Origin: CAZYHU01 sp964524475
GTDB taxonomy: Bacteria; Patescibacteriota; Minisyncoccia; Phycocordibacterales; UBA1006
Reading direction: 5' to 3'
Assembly (NCBI GenBank): GCA_964524475.1
Contig: CAZGCO010000004.1
Span: forward strand, 1 to 57,346
Length of the DNA stretch: 57,346 nt
The translations under genes were made by a program, and so were the position numbers. Under the pieces are notes generated by a model. The model did not search any database. It saw only the letters and a list, made by a program, of their open reading frames with translations, and was not told where the DNA came from. Below, piece by piece: positions 15,324-23,128 of the stretch; position 1 is the stretch's first letter, and every line of letters starts with the position of its first letter.

Positions 15324-15692
15324 TTACAATACCTCTGGAGCCAGAGATGCAATTTTTTGATACCCGAGTTCACTAATCTCTCGAGGGATTGGGCCAAAGA
15401 TGCGACCTCCTTTTGGTTCTTTGCCCTTGTCTAATATAACTACAGCGTTTTCATCAAAACGAATATACGATCCGTCACGACGACGTGTTGGATATTTTTG
15501 ACGTACTACCACAGCGCGAAGTACGTCTTTTTTCTTGACTGATTTTCGTGGTTCAGCAGATTTTACCGACAAAACAACGATATCACCAACATATGCGTAA
15601 CGACGTTTTGATCCACCGAGAATCTTGAAAACACGTGCTTTTTTTGCACCTGTGTTATCTGCAATTTGTACATTGGTTCCTACTTGAATCAT
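15324..15692 (-). CDS. rplN: Large ribosomal subunit protein uL14
   Basis: 122 residues, the usual length. Typical segments: MIQVGTNVQIADNTGAKKAR, GDIVVLSVKSAEPRKSVKKK, RFDENAVVILDKGKEPKGGR and GPIPREISELGYQKIASLAPEVL. uL14 lies at the subunit interface and is the docking site for RsfS and release of anti-association factors. It follows rpsQ with a 5-base gap and no Shine-Dalgarno sequence. Confidence 0.97.
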   Translation of the reverse strand: MIQVGTNVQIADNTGAKKARVFKILGGSKRRYAYVGDIVVLSVKSAEPRKSVKKKDVLRAVVVRQKYPTRRRDGSYIRFDENAVVILDKGKEPKGGRIFGPIPREISELGYQKIASLAPEVL

Positions 15693-15697
15693 AACGG

Positions 15698-15946
15698 TTA
15701 TGCATTATTAGCTACTAATATGAAATGCTTGTCTTTTGATATTGGACGACATTCCGCGATGGTAACACGGTCTCCGATAGCAACAACAGCATCTGGGTTA
15801 TGCGCTTTGTAACGTTTCGAAAGTTTCATATATTTATGATACTTTGGATGTTTTACATAACGCTCTACACTTACAACGATTGTTTTTTCCATTTTGTCAG
15901 AAACAACAATCCCTGTTAGTGTTTTTGTGTTTGATGTACTATTCAT
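15698..15946 (-). CDS. rpsQ: Small ribosomal subunit protein uS17
   Basis: 82 residues. OB-fold protein with TLTGIVVSDKMEKTIVVSVE, KHPKYHKYMKLSKRYKAH and VAIGDRVTIAECRPISKDK, the family signature. It binds 16S helices 7 and 11 early in 30S assembly. It is spaced 2 bases from rpmC and 5 from rplN within the operon. Confidence 0.97.
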   Translation of the reverse strand: MNSTSNTKTLTGIVVSDKMEKTIVVSVERYVKHPKYHKYMKLSKRYKAHNPDAVVAIGDRVTIAECRPISKDKHFILVANNA

Positions 15947-15948
15947 AA

Positions 15949-16149
15949 TTAATCACGAGAAGTATTAAGTATCGTAAGAATGCGTGCTAACAGTTTACGG
16001 AGACCACGAGCAACGTGAACATTTTTATCACGTGATCCTGCAAATGCAAAACGGTGTGACGCTAGTTTGTTCGCGATGTCATTTTTCATGGTATTCAGTT
16101 CTGCATGCGTACGCGCACGGAGTTCTGACATGTTTGTTTTTATTTCCAT
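15949..16149 (-). CDS. rpmC: Large ribosomal subunit protein uL29
   Basis: 66 residues, a two-helix protein. Homologous segments are MSELRARTHAELNTMKNDIANKLASHRF and NVHVARGLRKLLARILTILNTSR. Starting at the second methionine (MSELR) would give the usual 60 residues; the first ATG lies 3 bases after the rplP stop and is kept. uL29 sits at the exit tunnel near the trigger factor and SRP site. Confidence 0.94.
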   Translation of the reverse strand: MEIKTNMSELRARTHAELNTMKNDIANKLASHRFAFAGSRDKNVHVARGLRKLLARILTILNTSRD

Positions 16150-16152
16150 ATA

Positions 16153-16584
16153 CTACATTTCATTACGGCTAATAATACGCACCGTTACTGGCAATTTACA
16201 TCCAGCTTTGCGGAGTGCTTCACGAGCGATTGCTTCTGGTACACCGTCCACTTCGAACATGATGCGACCTGGTTCTACCTCGAAACAAAATCCTTGTGGA
16301 TCTCCTTTACCTTTACCCATACCTACTTCGGCTGGTTTTGCGGTGATAGGACGATCAGGAAACAAGCGAATCCAGTAACGTCCCAATTTTCCAACGGTAC
16401 GTGAAACTACCTTTCGGGCAGCTTCGATTTGATTTGATTTTACACGTGCTGGAGACGTAGCGCGTAAACCGAATGATCCGAACTGTAGTTCGGTACCACG
16501 AGTAGCCTGCATAGATGCCAAGGCTGCTACTGATTTACGTCCACGCTGCCATTTACGATGTTTTACTTTTTTTGGAAATAACAT
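16153..16584 (-). CDS. rplP: Large ribosomal subunit protein uL16
   Basis: 143 residues. Recognisable parts: MLFPKKVKHRKWQRGR, LQFGSFGLRATSPARV, IEAARKVVSRTVGKLGRYWIR, the loop KPAEVGMGKGKGDPQGF that reaches towards the peptidyl-transferase centre, and REALRKAGCKLPVTVRII. Its position between uS3 and uL29 is the standard order. Confidence 0.97.
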   Translation of the reverse strand: MLFPKKVKHRKWQRGRKSVAALASMQATRGTELQFGSFGLRATSPARVKSNQIEAARKVVSRTVGKLGRYWIRLFPDRPITAKPAEVGMGKGKGDPQGFCFEVEPGRIMFEVDGVPEAIAREALRKAGCKLPVTVRIISRNEM

Positions 16585-16599
16585 ATAAAAATATAAAAA

Positions 16600-17259
16600 C
16601 TATTTTTGTTCCAGAACATCTCCACGGTAAATCCATACTTTGATTCCTAGAGCTCCATAGGTCATACGTGCGGCATCTGTTGCATAATCAACATCACCTC
16701 GCATAAACTGCAATGGAATTCCTCCTAATTTCAAAGTTTCTTTACGGGACATATCTGCACCACCCAACCGACCTGAGAGAGTGATTTTTACTCCTTTTAC
16801 TCCACGTGCTTGCATAACTTTTTCTGTAGTCATTTTAAGTACACGACGGAATGTCATACGTTTTTCAAGCATTTCTGCAATACTCGCTGCAATAATTTTT
16901 GCATCAGCATCTGGATTTGTTACCTCGATAACATCGATTTTCAAATCTGCAGGAATAGCAATTTTTTCACTTTTCATGAATTTAACGAGATCTGCACGGA
17001 GTACATTTGTTCCTTCACCACTGCGTCCGATAACAATACCGGGACGAGCAGAATGAATCATAATACGTGTAGCATGTGGACCACGTTCGATATCAACAGT
17101 TGATACTGACGCAGTGCGTAATTTTTTCTCCAGATATTCACGAATTTTTGTATCAGCAATCAGAGTGTCTTTGTAGAGACCTCCTACCTTGAACCATCGT
17201 GATTTCCAATCACGAATCAATGGGAGTCTGAGGGCATAAGGATGAACGACTTTTGACAT
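16600..17259 (-). CDS. rpsC: Small ribosomal subunit protein uS3
   Basis: 219 residues. The N-terminal part reads HPYALRLPLIRDWKSRWFK, followed by the KH domain with GIVIGRSGEGTNVLRADL, and the C-terminal domain with MQARGVKGVKITLSGRLGGADMSR and YATDAARMTYGALGIKVWIY. uS3 forms part of the mRNA entry helicase. It ends soon after the conserved core, with no long basic tail. It lies 3 bases after rplV. Confidence 0.97.
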   Translation of the reverse strand: MSKVVHPYALRLPLIRDWKSRWFKVGGLYKDTLIADTKIREYLEKKLRTASVSTVDIERGPHATRIMIHSARPGIVIGRSGEGTNVLRADLVKFMKSEKIAIPADLKIDVIEVTNPDADAKIIAASIAEMLEKRMTFRRVLKMTTEKVMQARGVKGVKITLSGRLGGADMSRKETLKLGGIPLQFMRGDVDYATDAARMTYGALGIKVWIYRGDVLEQK

Positions 17260-17262
17260 AAA

Positions 17263-17589
17263 TTATTTCTGAGCGAGTTCAAGGTTGATAATAGAAGTAC
17301 GTTTATTGATACGATGTGCAGTACCACGAGCAGCGGGCATCATACGTTTTAATGTTGGACCCTTGGTAACTGATAGATTTTTGATCATCAGTTTATCAGA
17401 GCTTGTATTAAAATTATGAGACGCGTTCGCAACAGCACTACGGATCAATTTTTCAAAGACATGAGCAGCACGTTTCCCCAAGAATTGGAGTTCAGTGAGC
17501 GCACGGTCGACTGATTTCCCACGAACGAGACTCGCAACGAGGCGAACTTTTCGTGGTGATTGTCGATGGTTTTTAAGTTCTGCTTTCAT
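17263..17589 (-). CDS. rplV: Large ribosomal subunit protein uL22
   Basis: 108 residues. Key segments are QSPRKVRLVASLVRGKSVDRAL, HVFEKLIRSAVANASHNF and the beta-hairpin tip PTLKRMMPAARGTAHRINKRT, which lines the nascent-chain tunnel. Regular length and position after uS19. Confidence 0.97.
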   Translation of the reverse strand: MKAELKNHRQSPRKVRLVASLVRGKSVDRALTELQFLGKRAAHVFEKLIRSAVANASHNFNTSSDKLMIKNLSVTKGPTLKRMMPAARGTAHRINKRTSIINLELAQK

Positions 17590-17602
17590 AGATAATTAAA
17601 AA

Positions 17603-17950
17603 TTATTTTTTCTTTACTGCTCCGGCAGAAGCTTTTGCTGCTTTTGCTGCTGCAATTTCTCCTTCCTTCTTCTTTTGATCGATTTCTTTTTGCATCTTTC
17701 CTCCATGGCGATGGAATGTACGTGTAGGAGAAAATTCCCCTAAACGGTGTCCTACCATGTCCTCTGATACGAGAACTTCGATATGTTTTCGACCGTTGTG
17801 AACACCAAACGTAAAACCAATCATTTCAGGAGTAATCTGTGAAGCGCGAGCCCACGTTTTGATAACACCTGTTTCAAGTGGTTTTTTGCCAGTGATTTTT
17901 TTGACGAGTTTTACGTCGACATAAGGACCTTTGTAGACTGATCGTGGCAT
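17603..17950 (-). CDS. rpsS: Small ribosomal subunit protein uS19
   Basis: 115 residues from the ATG at 17950 (MPRSVYKGPYVD); the longer frame to 18013 extends into the leader and is not needed. Conserved: KTWARASQITPEMIGFTFGVHNGRKHIEV and MVGHRLGEFSPTRTFHRHGG. The C-terminal 25 residues are a Lys/Ala/Glu extension (KKEGEIAAAKAAKASAG) beyond the classical end. It is the first gene of this operon fragment; uL2, usually upstream, is missing. Confidence 0.96.
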   Translation of the reverse strand: MPRSVYKGPYVDVKLVKKITGKKPLETGVIKTWARASQITPEMIGFTFGVHNGRKHIEVLVSEDMVGHRLGEFSPTRTFHRHGGKMQKEIDQKKKEGEIAAAKAAKASAGAVKKK

Positions 17951-18036
17951 AATAAAAAATATATAATTGTGTGTTAATAAATTTGGTAGATGATTCTCTG
18001 TACACACACTCATGAGAACACCTTAATGGTTGTCTA

Positions 18037-18063
18037 TTGCTGACCATCTAGCAGGATTTCAGC
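18037..18063 (-). promoter_or_regulatory. Possible structured leader of the uS19 operon
   Basis: The predicted leader (about 125 bases, 17951-18074) holds TGCTGA pairing with TCAGCA over 15 bases, and a competing ATGGT/ACCAT pairing that uses the adjacent GGTCAGCA segment. Two mutually exclusive stems could serve as a feedback switch. This is inference from pairing only. Confidence 0.35.
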
Positions 18064-18080
18064 AAAGGCAAGACTGTGTT

Positions 18081-18109
18081 ATCTTAGCAAATTATCTATT
18101 ATTTGTCAA
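18081..18109 (-). promoter_or_regulatory. Promoter of the ribosomal protein operon
   Basis: Minus-strand TTGACA (18104-18109), 17-base spacer, TAAGAT (18081-18086) with an upstream TGC (extended -10). Predicted start near 18074, leaving a leader of about 125 bases before rpsS. Confidence 0.75.
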
Positions 18110-18128
18110 TGAATTTCATGGGAAAAAC

Positions 18129-18156
18129 TTGCGTTTTAGAGGTTTTTTGATATACT
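18129..18156 (+). promoter_or_regulatory. Promoter of tRNA-His
   Basis: TTGCGT (18129-18134), 16-base spacer, TATACT (18151-18156); predicted start about 33 bases before the mature tRNA. Confidence 0.6.
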
Positions 18157-18194
18157 CGTCATGTTTATTATTCTTAATGAATATAAATATACAT

Positions 18195-18267
18195 GGTGGC
18201 TATGGTGTAACGGTTAGCACAAGGGTTTGTGGTACCCTTAGCCTGGGTTCGATTCCCAGTAGTCACC
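18195..18267 (+). tRNA. tRNA-His (GTG)
   Basis: Cloverleaf read by eye: acceptor GTGGCTA/TAGTCAC, with G-1 at 18195 able to pair with C73 (a histidine-tRNA identity element), anticodon loop TTGTGGT with anticodon GTG, and T-arm CTGGG-TTCGATT-CCCAG. A complete CCA is not encoded. The 3' end is part of the left arm of the terminator hairpin that follows. Confidence 0.95.
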
Positions 18268-18311
18268 CATTATAAAAACTCGCTTTAAGCGAGTTTTTAT
18301 AATGGGTGACT
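18261..18311 (+). terminator. Terminator hairpin reaching into the tRNA-His acceptor end
   Basis: Perfect 25-base arms (18261-18285 and 18287-18311). The first seven bases of the left arm are the 3' end of the tRNA itself, so the precursor can pair its acceptor strand with downstream sequence instead of the tRNA 5' end. Confidence 0.75.
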
Positions 18312-18355
18312 AAGCATGCAAACTGCTTTGCATGCGTCTGGTAATCGAACGGCGG
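18305..18355 (-). repeat. Degenerate inverted copy of the tRNA-His 3' half
   Basis: Reverse-complement similarity to the tRNA 3' region: GGTGACTA (18305-18312) and CTGGTAATCGAACGGCGG (18338-18355), the latter matching CTGGGAATCGAACCCAGG at 14 of 18 positions. The two pieces are separated by a 25-base insertion (18313-18337) that is itself an inverted repeat (GCATGCAAA/TTTGCATGC). Confidence 0.6.
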
Positions 18356-18462
18356 AGCGATACTATTTATGATAATAAATAGTCGCGAGCCAGGGTCGTG
18401 AGTGACATATTTTTAATGAAGCGAAGCGGAATATAAAAATAGTCAACTCCTGACCGATTCTC
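18312..18462. other. Run of three further hairpins; possible structured RNA
   Basis: Between the tRNA-His terminator and the next promoter I see three consecutive inverted repeats: GCATGCAAA/TTTGCATGC (18314-18335), CTATTTAT/ATAAATAG flanked by GCGA/TCGC (about 18356-18395), and GTGAC-TATTTTTA/TAAAAATA-GTC-AAC (about 18401-18448). No open reading frame fits. The transcript direction is unknown. Confidence 0.45.
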
Positions 18463-18500
18463 AGTTTTTCTAAACAATTCACCAACAGGAAATTTTTTGG

Positions 18501-18506
18501 TATACT
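18501..18506 (+). promoter_or_regulatory. -10 box of near-leaderless promoter for the hydrolase gene
   Basis: TGGTATACT (extended -10) ending 8 bases before the ATG at 18515; a -35-like TTCACC lies 17 bases upstream. Confidence 0.6.
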
Positions 18507-18514
18507 TAATCTAT

Positions 18515-19078
18515 ATGAAAAACACCATCATTATCCACGGAACACCAAGTAAAGAAGAATTCTTTGACCCTACGAATCCTAGTCCTTCTAATCAACATTG
18601 GTTCCCATGGTTACAAAAACAACTTGCTCTACGCGGTGAAGTATCGATAACACCAGAAATGCCACAACCCTATGATCCAAGATATGATAAGTATGTTTCT
18701 GTAATAGAAAATTATAGCATAGATTCAGAAACAGTTCTCGTTGGGCATTCTGGAGGAGCAGGATTTTTATTGCGTTACCTATCAGAAAATAAAAATTTGA
18801 AGCCCGCAAAGTTTATATTGATTGCTCCATGGATTGATCCTAATAAATGGTTACCTACAGTGAGTATCGATAATGACTTTTTTGATTTTGAAATTGATAC
18901 AACATTATCTGATAGAACAGAATTACATATTCTGTATTCAACAGATGATGACGAGGAATATATAACTGAATCGGTTGCTATGATACGAACAAAATTACCT
19001 AATACCCATTATCACGAGTTTACTGACAAAGACCACTTTTGTATTTCCGAATTACCAGAATTACTGGAATTGTTATAA
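18515..19078 (+). CDS. Alpha/beta hydrolase (RBBP9/YdeN-like)
   Basis: 187 residues from the ATG chosen by the -10 position. The family pattern is visible: IIIHGTP near the N-terminus, nucleophile elbow VGHSGGAGFLLRYL (Ser in GHSGG), an FILIAPWIDP strand, LHILYSTDDDEE with the likely catalytic Asp, and the His in DKDHFC. RBBP9/YdeN proteins are small serine hydrolases of unclear substrate. The middle is rich in proline and aspartate. It starts a two-gene plus-strand unit with the small membrane protein that follows after 11 bases. Confidence 0.85.
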   Translation: MKNTIIIHGTPSKEEFFDPTNPSPSNQHWFPWLQKQLALRGEVSITPEMPQPYDPRYDKYVSVIENYSIDSETVLVGHSGGAGFLLRYLSENKNLKPAKFILIAPWIDPNKWLPTVSIDNDFFDFEIDTTLSDRTELHILYSTDDDEEYITESVAMIRTKLPNTHYHEFTDKDHFCISELPELLELL

Positions 19079-19089
19079 TATAAAGTTAT

Positions 19090-19440
19090 ATGAAAAATTT
19101 CTATAAAATAACTTCAAATGTAATCTCCATTATTCATATTCCGATTATATTTTTTATATTTTTCGGCTGGTTGTTCACAGGGGTCCTATCATATATTTAC
19201 CTGGGAATCCTGGTAGGTACATTACTATCATGGCAATTATTAGGATATTGTATTTTAGCAAAATGGGAATTTGATATCAGATCAAAATATATGCGCGTAC
19301 CAAAATATCATTATGAATATTTGCATTATTGGTCATATAAATTATTTAATCTGAATATTAACGCAAAATATATTCGAAACTATGGAACACTATTTATAAT
19401 ATGCTCAATGATTTTATGGACTTATAAGAACTTTATCTAA
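19090..19440 (+). CDS. Small integral membrane protein, unknown function
   Basis: 116 residues with three predicted membrane spans: about 8-32 (VISIIHIPIIFFIFFGWLFT), 34-56 (YIYLGILVGTLLSWQLLGYC) and a C-terminal one (YGTLFIICSMILWTY). Between them is a basic/aromatic segment (KYMRVPKYHYEYLHYW). The arrangement GWL...SWQLLGYCILAKWE recalls DUF2784 proteins, but I cannot confirm this by eye. It is downstream of the hydrolase in the same unit and shares a converging terminator with the TraG-like gene. Confidence 0.7.
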   Translation: MKNFYKITSNVISIIHIPIIFFIFFGWLFTGVLSYIYLGILVGTLLSWQLLGYCILAKWEFDIRSKYMRVPKYHYEYLHYWSYKLFNLNINAKYIRNYGTLFIICSMILWTYKNFI

Positions 19441-19478
19441 TTAAAAAACTCACACAGTCTCGTGTGAGTTTTTTAATT
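19438..19478. terminator. Bidirectional terminator between converging genes
   Basis: Perfect 18-base arms (TAATTAAAAAACTCACAC and its complement), 5-6 base loop; each arm contains the stop codon of one of the two converging genes. Confidence 0.9.
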
Positions 19479-22290
19479 ATAAACTATATTTCGCAACTAT
19501 TTCAGCTTCTATTTCTGCTCGGGGTCTACCATATTTCATATATGACAACTGTTTAATCTGTTCCAGTTTTACCAGGTCAGTCGGTTTTGGAACAAAACCA
19601 TCTGGTTGCAATGTATTCATGTTAAACGCGGGCATGGGTTTACCATGTACCATAATACTAGTAATACAATTAAAGTTTTCTTGTTTAATAATATCATCCT
19701 TGGTAAACCGTGGCATAATACGAGGTTCTGCAACTGCTGCATCTGCTGGATCAATACGGAAAAACATCATATTTCCTACGTTTCCAAACACGGCTGATTT
19801 TATATAATCTGGTAATTGACTCATGTATTGATGGGTCATATGAAGGACAAGTTTATATTTCCGAGCTTCAGACAAAATAGCAGAAATGGATTCGGTGACT
19901 ACGTTTTGGAATTCATCCAAATATACATAAAACGGTGTAAACACACTTGGGTCTGGACTATCCGCACGTGACATCGCTGCCATTTGTAGTTTCATAATCA
20001 TAACCAATCCAATTAAATTTGCATTTTTTTCTCCTAATAATCCTTTTGATAGATTCACTAACAAGATTTTTTTACTATCCATGATTTCACGAAAATTAAA
20101 CGATGATTTTTCTTGCAATATAACCGGGCGTAAAAATTCATTTGAAATAAAGTCATCAAATTTTGACGAAATATACGGAACAAAGTTTTCTAGTCCCTGT
20201 TCCCCACTCGTTGCCTCTGCAGATTTCCAAAATTCAGTAATGATCGGATTTTTGTTTTTTGATAATTTCATTGCACGGAAATCCTTGTTTGCTAATACTC
20301 GAGTAATTTCTAATACAGTATTTCCTGATGATGGATCTTCCATGTTAAGCAATGCACTGTTTCGGAAATATTGCCCGAACATAGCACCACCCTGTGCTTT
20401 CATATCAAACAATTTATCAAACAACATCATGAGTTCTCCAATAACCAAAGATTTTTGTTGTGGGAACCGTTCATCAAACTCCATCATATTTAATCCCATA
20501 GGTCGATCAAGGTGTGACGGATCGAAATAAATAACATCATCCAGTCGTTCAGGTGGAATGTTCGCTAATATGGTCTGTACATCAGAACCATGTGGATCAA
20601 TAAAACAACATCCATTACCATTTTTAATATCTTGTAATATCATTTTTAAAAATATCTGTGTCTTTCCTACTCCTGTTTGTCCGATACTATACAAATGACG
20701 CAAACGATCTTCTGGTGCGATACGAATTTCTGTTTTTTGTCCACGATATTCATTCACACCCAACAATATTCCCTGTTGATCCATTTCTGACGCTACTGGT
20801 GCAGGCTGTTGTGCTGATGATGATTGTTTTAACTGTGAAGAACCATCCATGTTCGCTGGGAAATGAAACAACGTCGCGAGTTCTTTGAAATTAACCCGCA
20901 TAACCTGTGACAAGCTAGGTATACGATAACTATAGTTATGTAAAAATTCATTTAATTTGTTTTTAGTAATTTTTTCAAATTTTATATTATTACCCTGCAC
21001 ATCACCGAACTGGTAAAAAGATGATTCAATATCACGTAATATAGCGTCAGCACGTTCCTGACTATCGGCACTGGTGATAATACGAAAAGTGATTTCAATA
21101 ATAGTACTTTTTACTTTTTCGGTAATATTACGTACAGCATCTTCGTCTATTTTTATTTCTTCTTCTTTTTTATCAGTACTATCTGATTTTTGCTTGATAT
21201 CTCCACCGGTTAACACTGACCATGCAGCACGCCCCCAACCCAATGCTTCGTCTCCGATCATTTTCATCATATCTCCTGACAGGTCTGGTAACTTGACGCC
21301 TTTTTTTACTTGTTCTAGACTTTTACCATACTGTTTAATATACATATCGCCCACAGGTTTTACAATAATTTGTAGCGATGCACCTTCTCCTGTAGTTTTT
21401 AGTTTTGAAAAAGTATTTAAAAGTACTCCGATAGGATCATGGTCAAACGATTCATATGTTTTTATCATGAACATATCATTTTTCCCTGATGTTGCGTATG
21501 ACCCCGCAGAAAATCCTGCTGGATTAAATATATTATAATCATCAGTAATCTCTTGTAATCGTGCGTTCTGATATAATCCTAACACCTGTTTTTCAAACAA
21601 ATCTGCCATATCACGAGGTACACAAACATAAAAAACGATTTGATTCGAGTTATTCGATAATGCAAGTTCCATCGTAAAATAATTTTTTTCTTTATTAACA
21701 CCTGGACCGATAGACTGCATCCCAGCATAAAACTGCTCCATGAGAGTTATCATATCGCGATAATTTTGTGTTTCAGTCATTTCAGGTAAAGTGACTTCAA
21801 ACAAAACAACATCAAGAGTTTTAAATAATTCACTCCCGTATTTTAATCCATTCAATTCATGAGTCTCTGCCAAGTATTGTACAAGGAATCGATAAAAATC
21901 ATCGTCGATATGCGGGTTATTCATACCAGCAACAATATCGATAGTGTTCCGAACCCCCTTGGTCATCATAAGATGCATAAGTTTTTCCATTTGATCATCA
22001 TGAGTTTCTGGCTTTAAACGAAGTACTGCATCATGAGTTGCTGTTGGTGTCATATGTATTTCATGAGACAATACATCTGTTTTTGGAATATCACGATATT
22101 GTTCCACCATATGCTGTACGACTGCTTCTGGTTTTACGGGAACATTTTTCATTTCCAGTTCTGCAGTACGTCGTGCCAATTCTGCACGCAAAAATTCCAG
22201 TTCTGATTGTGGGTTTGTAAAATTTTCTGTCTGACTGACAGGTGTCTGTATGTGTCCAAATATATTTCCCAGCTGTTCACGATGTGTCAT
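19477..22290 (-). CDS. TraG/HerA-superfamily ATPase (type IV secretion-like, DNA translocase type)
   Basis: 937 residues from the ATG at 22290, chosen because TATAAT lies 7 bases before it. Residues 1 to about 515 are a large N-terminal module ending ELATLFHFPANMD, a phrase also found near the end of the 25434-26789 protein. The ATPase part follows: Walker A GQTGVGKT (about residue 534), FIDPHGSD, Walker B FYVYLDEFQN (about 788), and HMTHQYMSQLP sensor region. The C-terminal segment resembles the TraM-recognition part of TraG/TraD coupling ATPases. It probably moves DNA or protein across the membrane as a hexamer. No other secretion or relaxase gene is nearby. Confidence 0.82.
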   Translation of the reverse strand: MTHREQLGNIFGHIQTPVSQTENFTNPQSELEFLRAELARRTAELEMKNVPVKPEAVVQHMVEQYRDIPKTDVLSHEIHMTPTATHDAVLRLKPETHDDQMEKLMHLMMTKGVRNTIDIVAGMNNPHIDDDFYRFLVQYLAETHELNGLKYGSELFKTLDVVLFEVTLPEMTETQNYRDMITLMEQFYAGMQSIGPGVNKEKNYFTMELALSNNSNQIVFYVCVPRDMADLFEKQVLGLYQNARLQEITDDYNIFNPAGFSAGSYATSGKNDMFMIKTYESFDHDPIGVLLNTFSKLKTTGEGASLQIIVKPVGDMYIKQYGKSLEQVKKGVKLPDLSGDMMKMIGDEALGWGRAAWSVLTGGDIKQKSDSTDKKEEEIKIDEDAVRNITEKVKSTIIEITFRIITSADSQERADAILRDIESSFYQFGDVQGNNIKFEKITKNKLNEFLHNYSYRIPSLSQVMRVNFKELATLFHFPANMDGSSQLKQSSSAQQPAPVASEMDQQGILLGVNEYRGQKTEIRIAPEDRLRHLYSIGQTGVGKTQIFLKMILQDIKNGNGCCFIDPHGSDVQTILANIPPERLDDVIYFDPSHLDRPMGLNMMEFDERFPQQKSLVIGELMMLFDKLFDMKAQGGAMFGQYFRNSALLNMEDPSSGNTVLEITRVLANKDFRAMKLSKNKNPIITEFWKSAEATSGEQGLENFVPYISSKFDDFISNEFLRPVILQEKSSFNFREIMDSKKILLVNLSKGLLGEKNANLIGLVMIMKLQMAAMSRADSPDPSVFTPFYVYLDEFQNVVTESISAILSEARKYKLVLHMTHQYMSQLPDYIKSAVFGNVGNMMFFRIDPADAAVAEPRIMPRFTKDDIIKQENFNCITSIMVHGKPMPAFNMNTLQPDGFVPKPTDLVKLEQIKQLSYMKYGRPRAEIEAEIVAKYSL

Positions 22291-22297
22291 ATAATAT

Positions 22298-22303
22298 ATT
22301 ATA
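22298..22303 (-). promoter_or_regulatory. -10 box of leaderless promoter for the TraG-like gene
   Basis: Consensus TATAAT on the minus strand, 7 bases before the ATG at 22290. Confidence 0.65.
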
Positions 22304-22324
22304 CAGGAAATAAATTTTATATAC

Positions 22325-22361
22325 AAAAAACATACCATGCTATATGCAAGATATGTTTTTT
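22325..22361 (-). terminator. Terminator downstream of map
   Basis: Minus-strand AAAAACATA(T/C) and GTATGTTTTTT form a stem of about 9 bp with a T tail right after the map stop. Confidence 0.7.
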
Positions 22362-23128
22362 TATTTTGTTAATATCTCATACCCATCATCAGTAACAAGC
22401 ACCGTATGTTCCACATGAACAGCAACTGAACCGTCCTGAGTTATTACCGTCCATTCATCATCCATAATATCCCAATATTTCTTTCCTAATGTCAGCATTG
22501 GTTCTATAGCTATCGTCATACCAGGAACCAATTTTTCACCTGTTCCTGGTTTTCCAAAATTCGGAATGTACGGATCTTCATGAATATATCGCCCTACACC
22601 ATGACCAGAAAAACCCTCGACAATACCATATCGTTTGTGTATGAACTGTTCTATTGCATGACCAATATCACCTGCGGTATTCCCTGGTTTTACCATGTCG
22701 ATACCTACCTGGAGAGCATCTTCTGCAGCATGTATCATATCGATAATTTTTTGTGAGACATTTCCCACAGGTATAGTAATAGCTGCATCAGTAAACACAT
22801 TATTGTGACACACACCCAGATCAATGGTAATAACGTCACCGTCAGTTAATATGACCTGTTTACTGGGAATACCATGTACTATCTCATCATTAACCGACGT
22901 ACACAGAGTCCCAGGGAATTTTGTTTTCATACCCTGTGGTTTGTATCCCTTGAACGCAGGAATATCACCGTATGCACGAACCAACTGTTCTGCGTACTGA
23001 TCCAATTCCCATGTCGAAACACCAGGGACTACACGTTCTGCAACCTGGCGTAAAATTTCTGCATGACGTTTTCCCGCGACACGCATATGTTCTATTTCTG
23101 TTATTGTTTTAATGATTATGTTTGACAT
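22361..23128 (-). CDS. map: Methionine aminopeptidase, type I
   Basis: 255 residues from the ATG at 23128 (MSNIIIKT); the in-frame extension to 23173 lies fully within the adk 3' end. The five metal ligands are visible: D in ITIDLGVC, D in VFTDAAI, H in GFSGHGVGRYIHE, E in IAIEPMLT and E in VEHTVLV. The enzyme removes N-terminal Met from nascent chains. Its start overlaps the adk stop by about 20 bases, the classical adk-map coupling, so a defective adk could also affect its translation. Confidence 0.95.
   Translation of the reverse strand: MSNIIIKTITEIEHMRVAGKRHAEILRQVAERVVPGVSTWELDQYAEQLVRAYGDIPAFKGYKPQGMKTKFPGTLCTSVNDEIVHGIPSKQVILTDGDVITIDLGVCHNNVFTDAAITIPVGNVSQKIIDMIHAAEDALQVGIDMVKPGNTAGDIGHAIEQFIHKRYGIVEGFSGHGVGRYIHEDPYIPNFGKPGTGEKLVPGMTIAIEPMLTLGKKYWDIMDDEWTVITQDGSVAVHVEHTVLVTDDGYEILTK

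Noticed and set aside
14963..15397. uL24 with a 42-residue N-terminal extension
   Set aside because: The extension overlaps rplN, has no conserved sequence and crosses the palindrome; the ATG at 15271 fits the family.
18030..18275. 81-codon plus-strand ORF across tRNA-His
   Set aside because: It overlaps a certain tRNA gene and the operon leader, and its sequence has no protein character.
18391..18411. Second, direct-orientation T-arm remnant near 18392-18411
   Set aside because: AGCCAGGGTCG followed by AGTGAC resembles the tRNA-His T-arm weakly, but there are too few matches to separate it from chance.
20081..20530. 149-codon plus-strand ORF inside the TraG-like gene
   Set aside because: It is an antisense reading of a conserved ATPase gene with no promoter and no recognisable motif; the same holds for other long antisense ORFs such as 52389-52730, 53223-53495 and 21074-21538.
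19477..22290. Integrated conjugative element
   Set aside because: Only the ATPase and its partner are present; no relaxase, integrase, mating-channel genes or att repeats, and neighbours are core genes.
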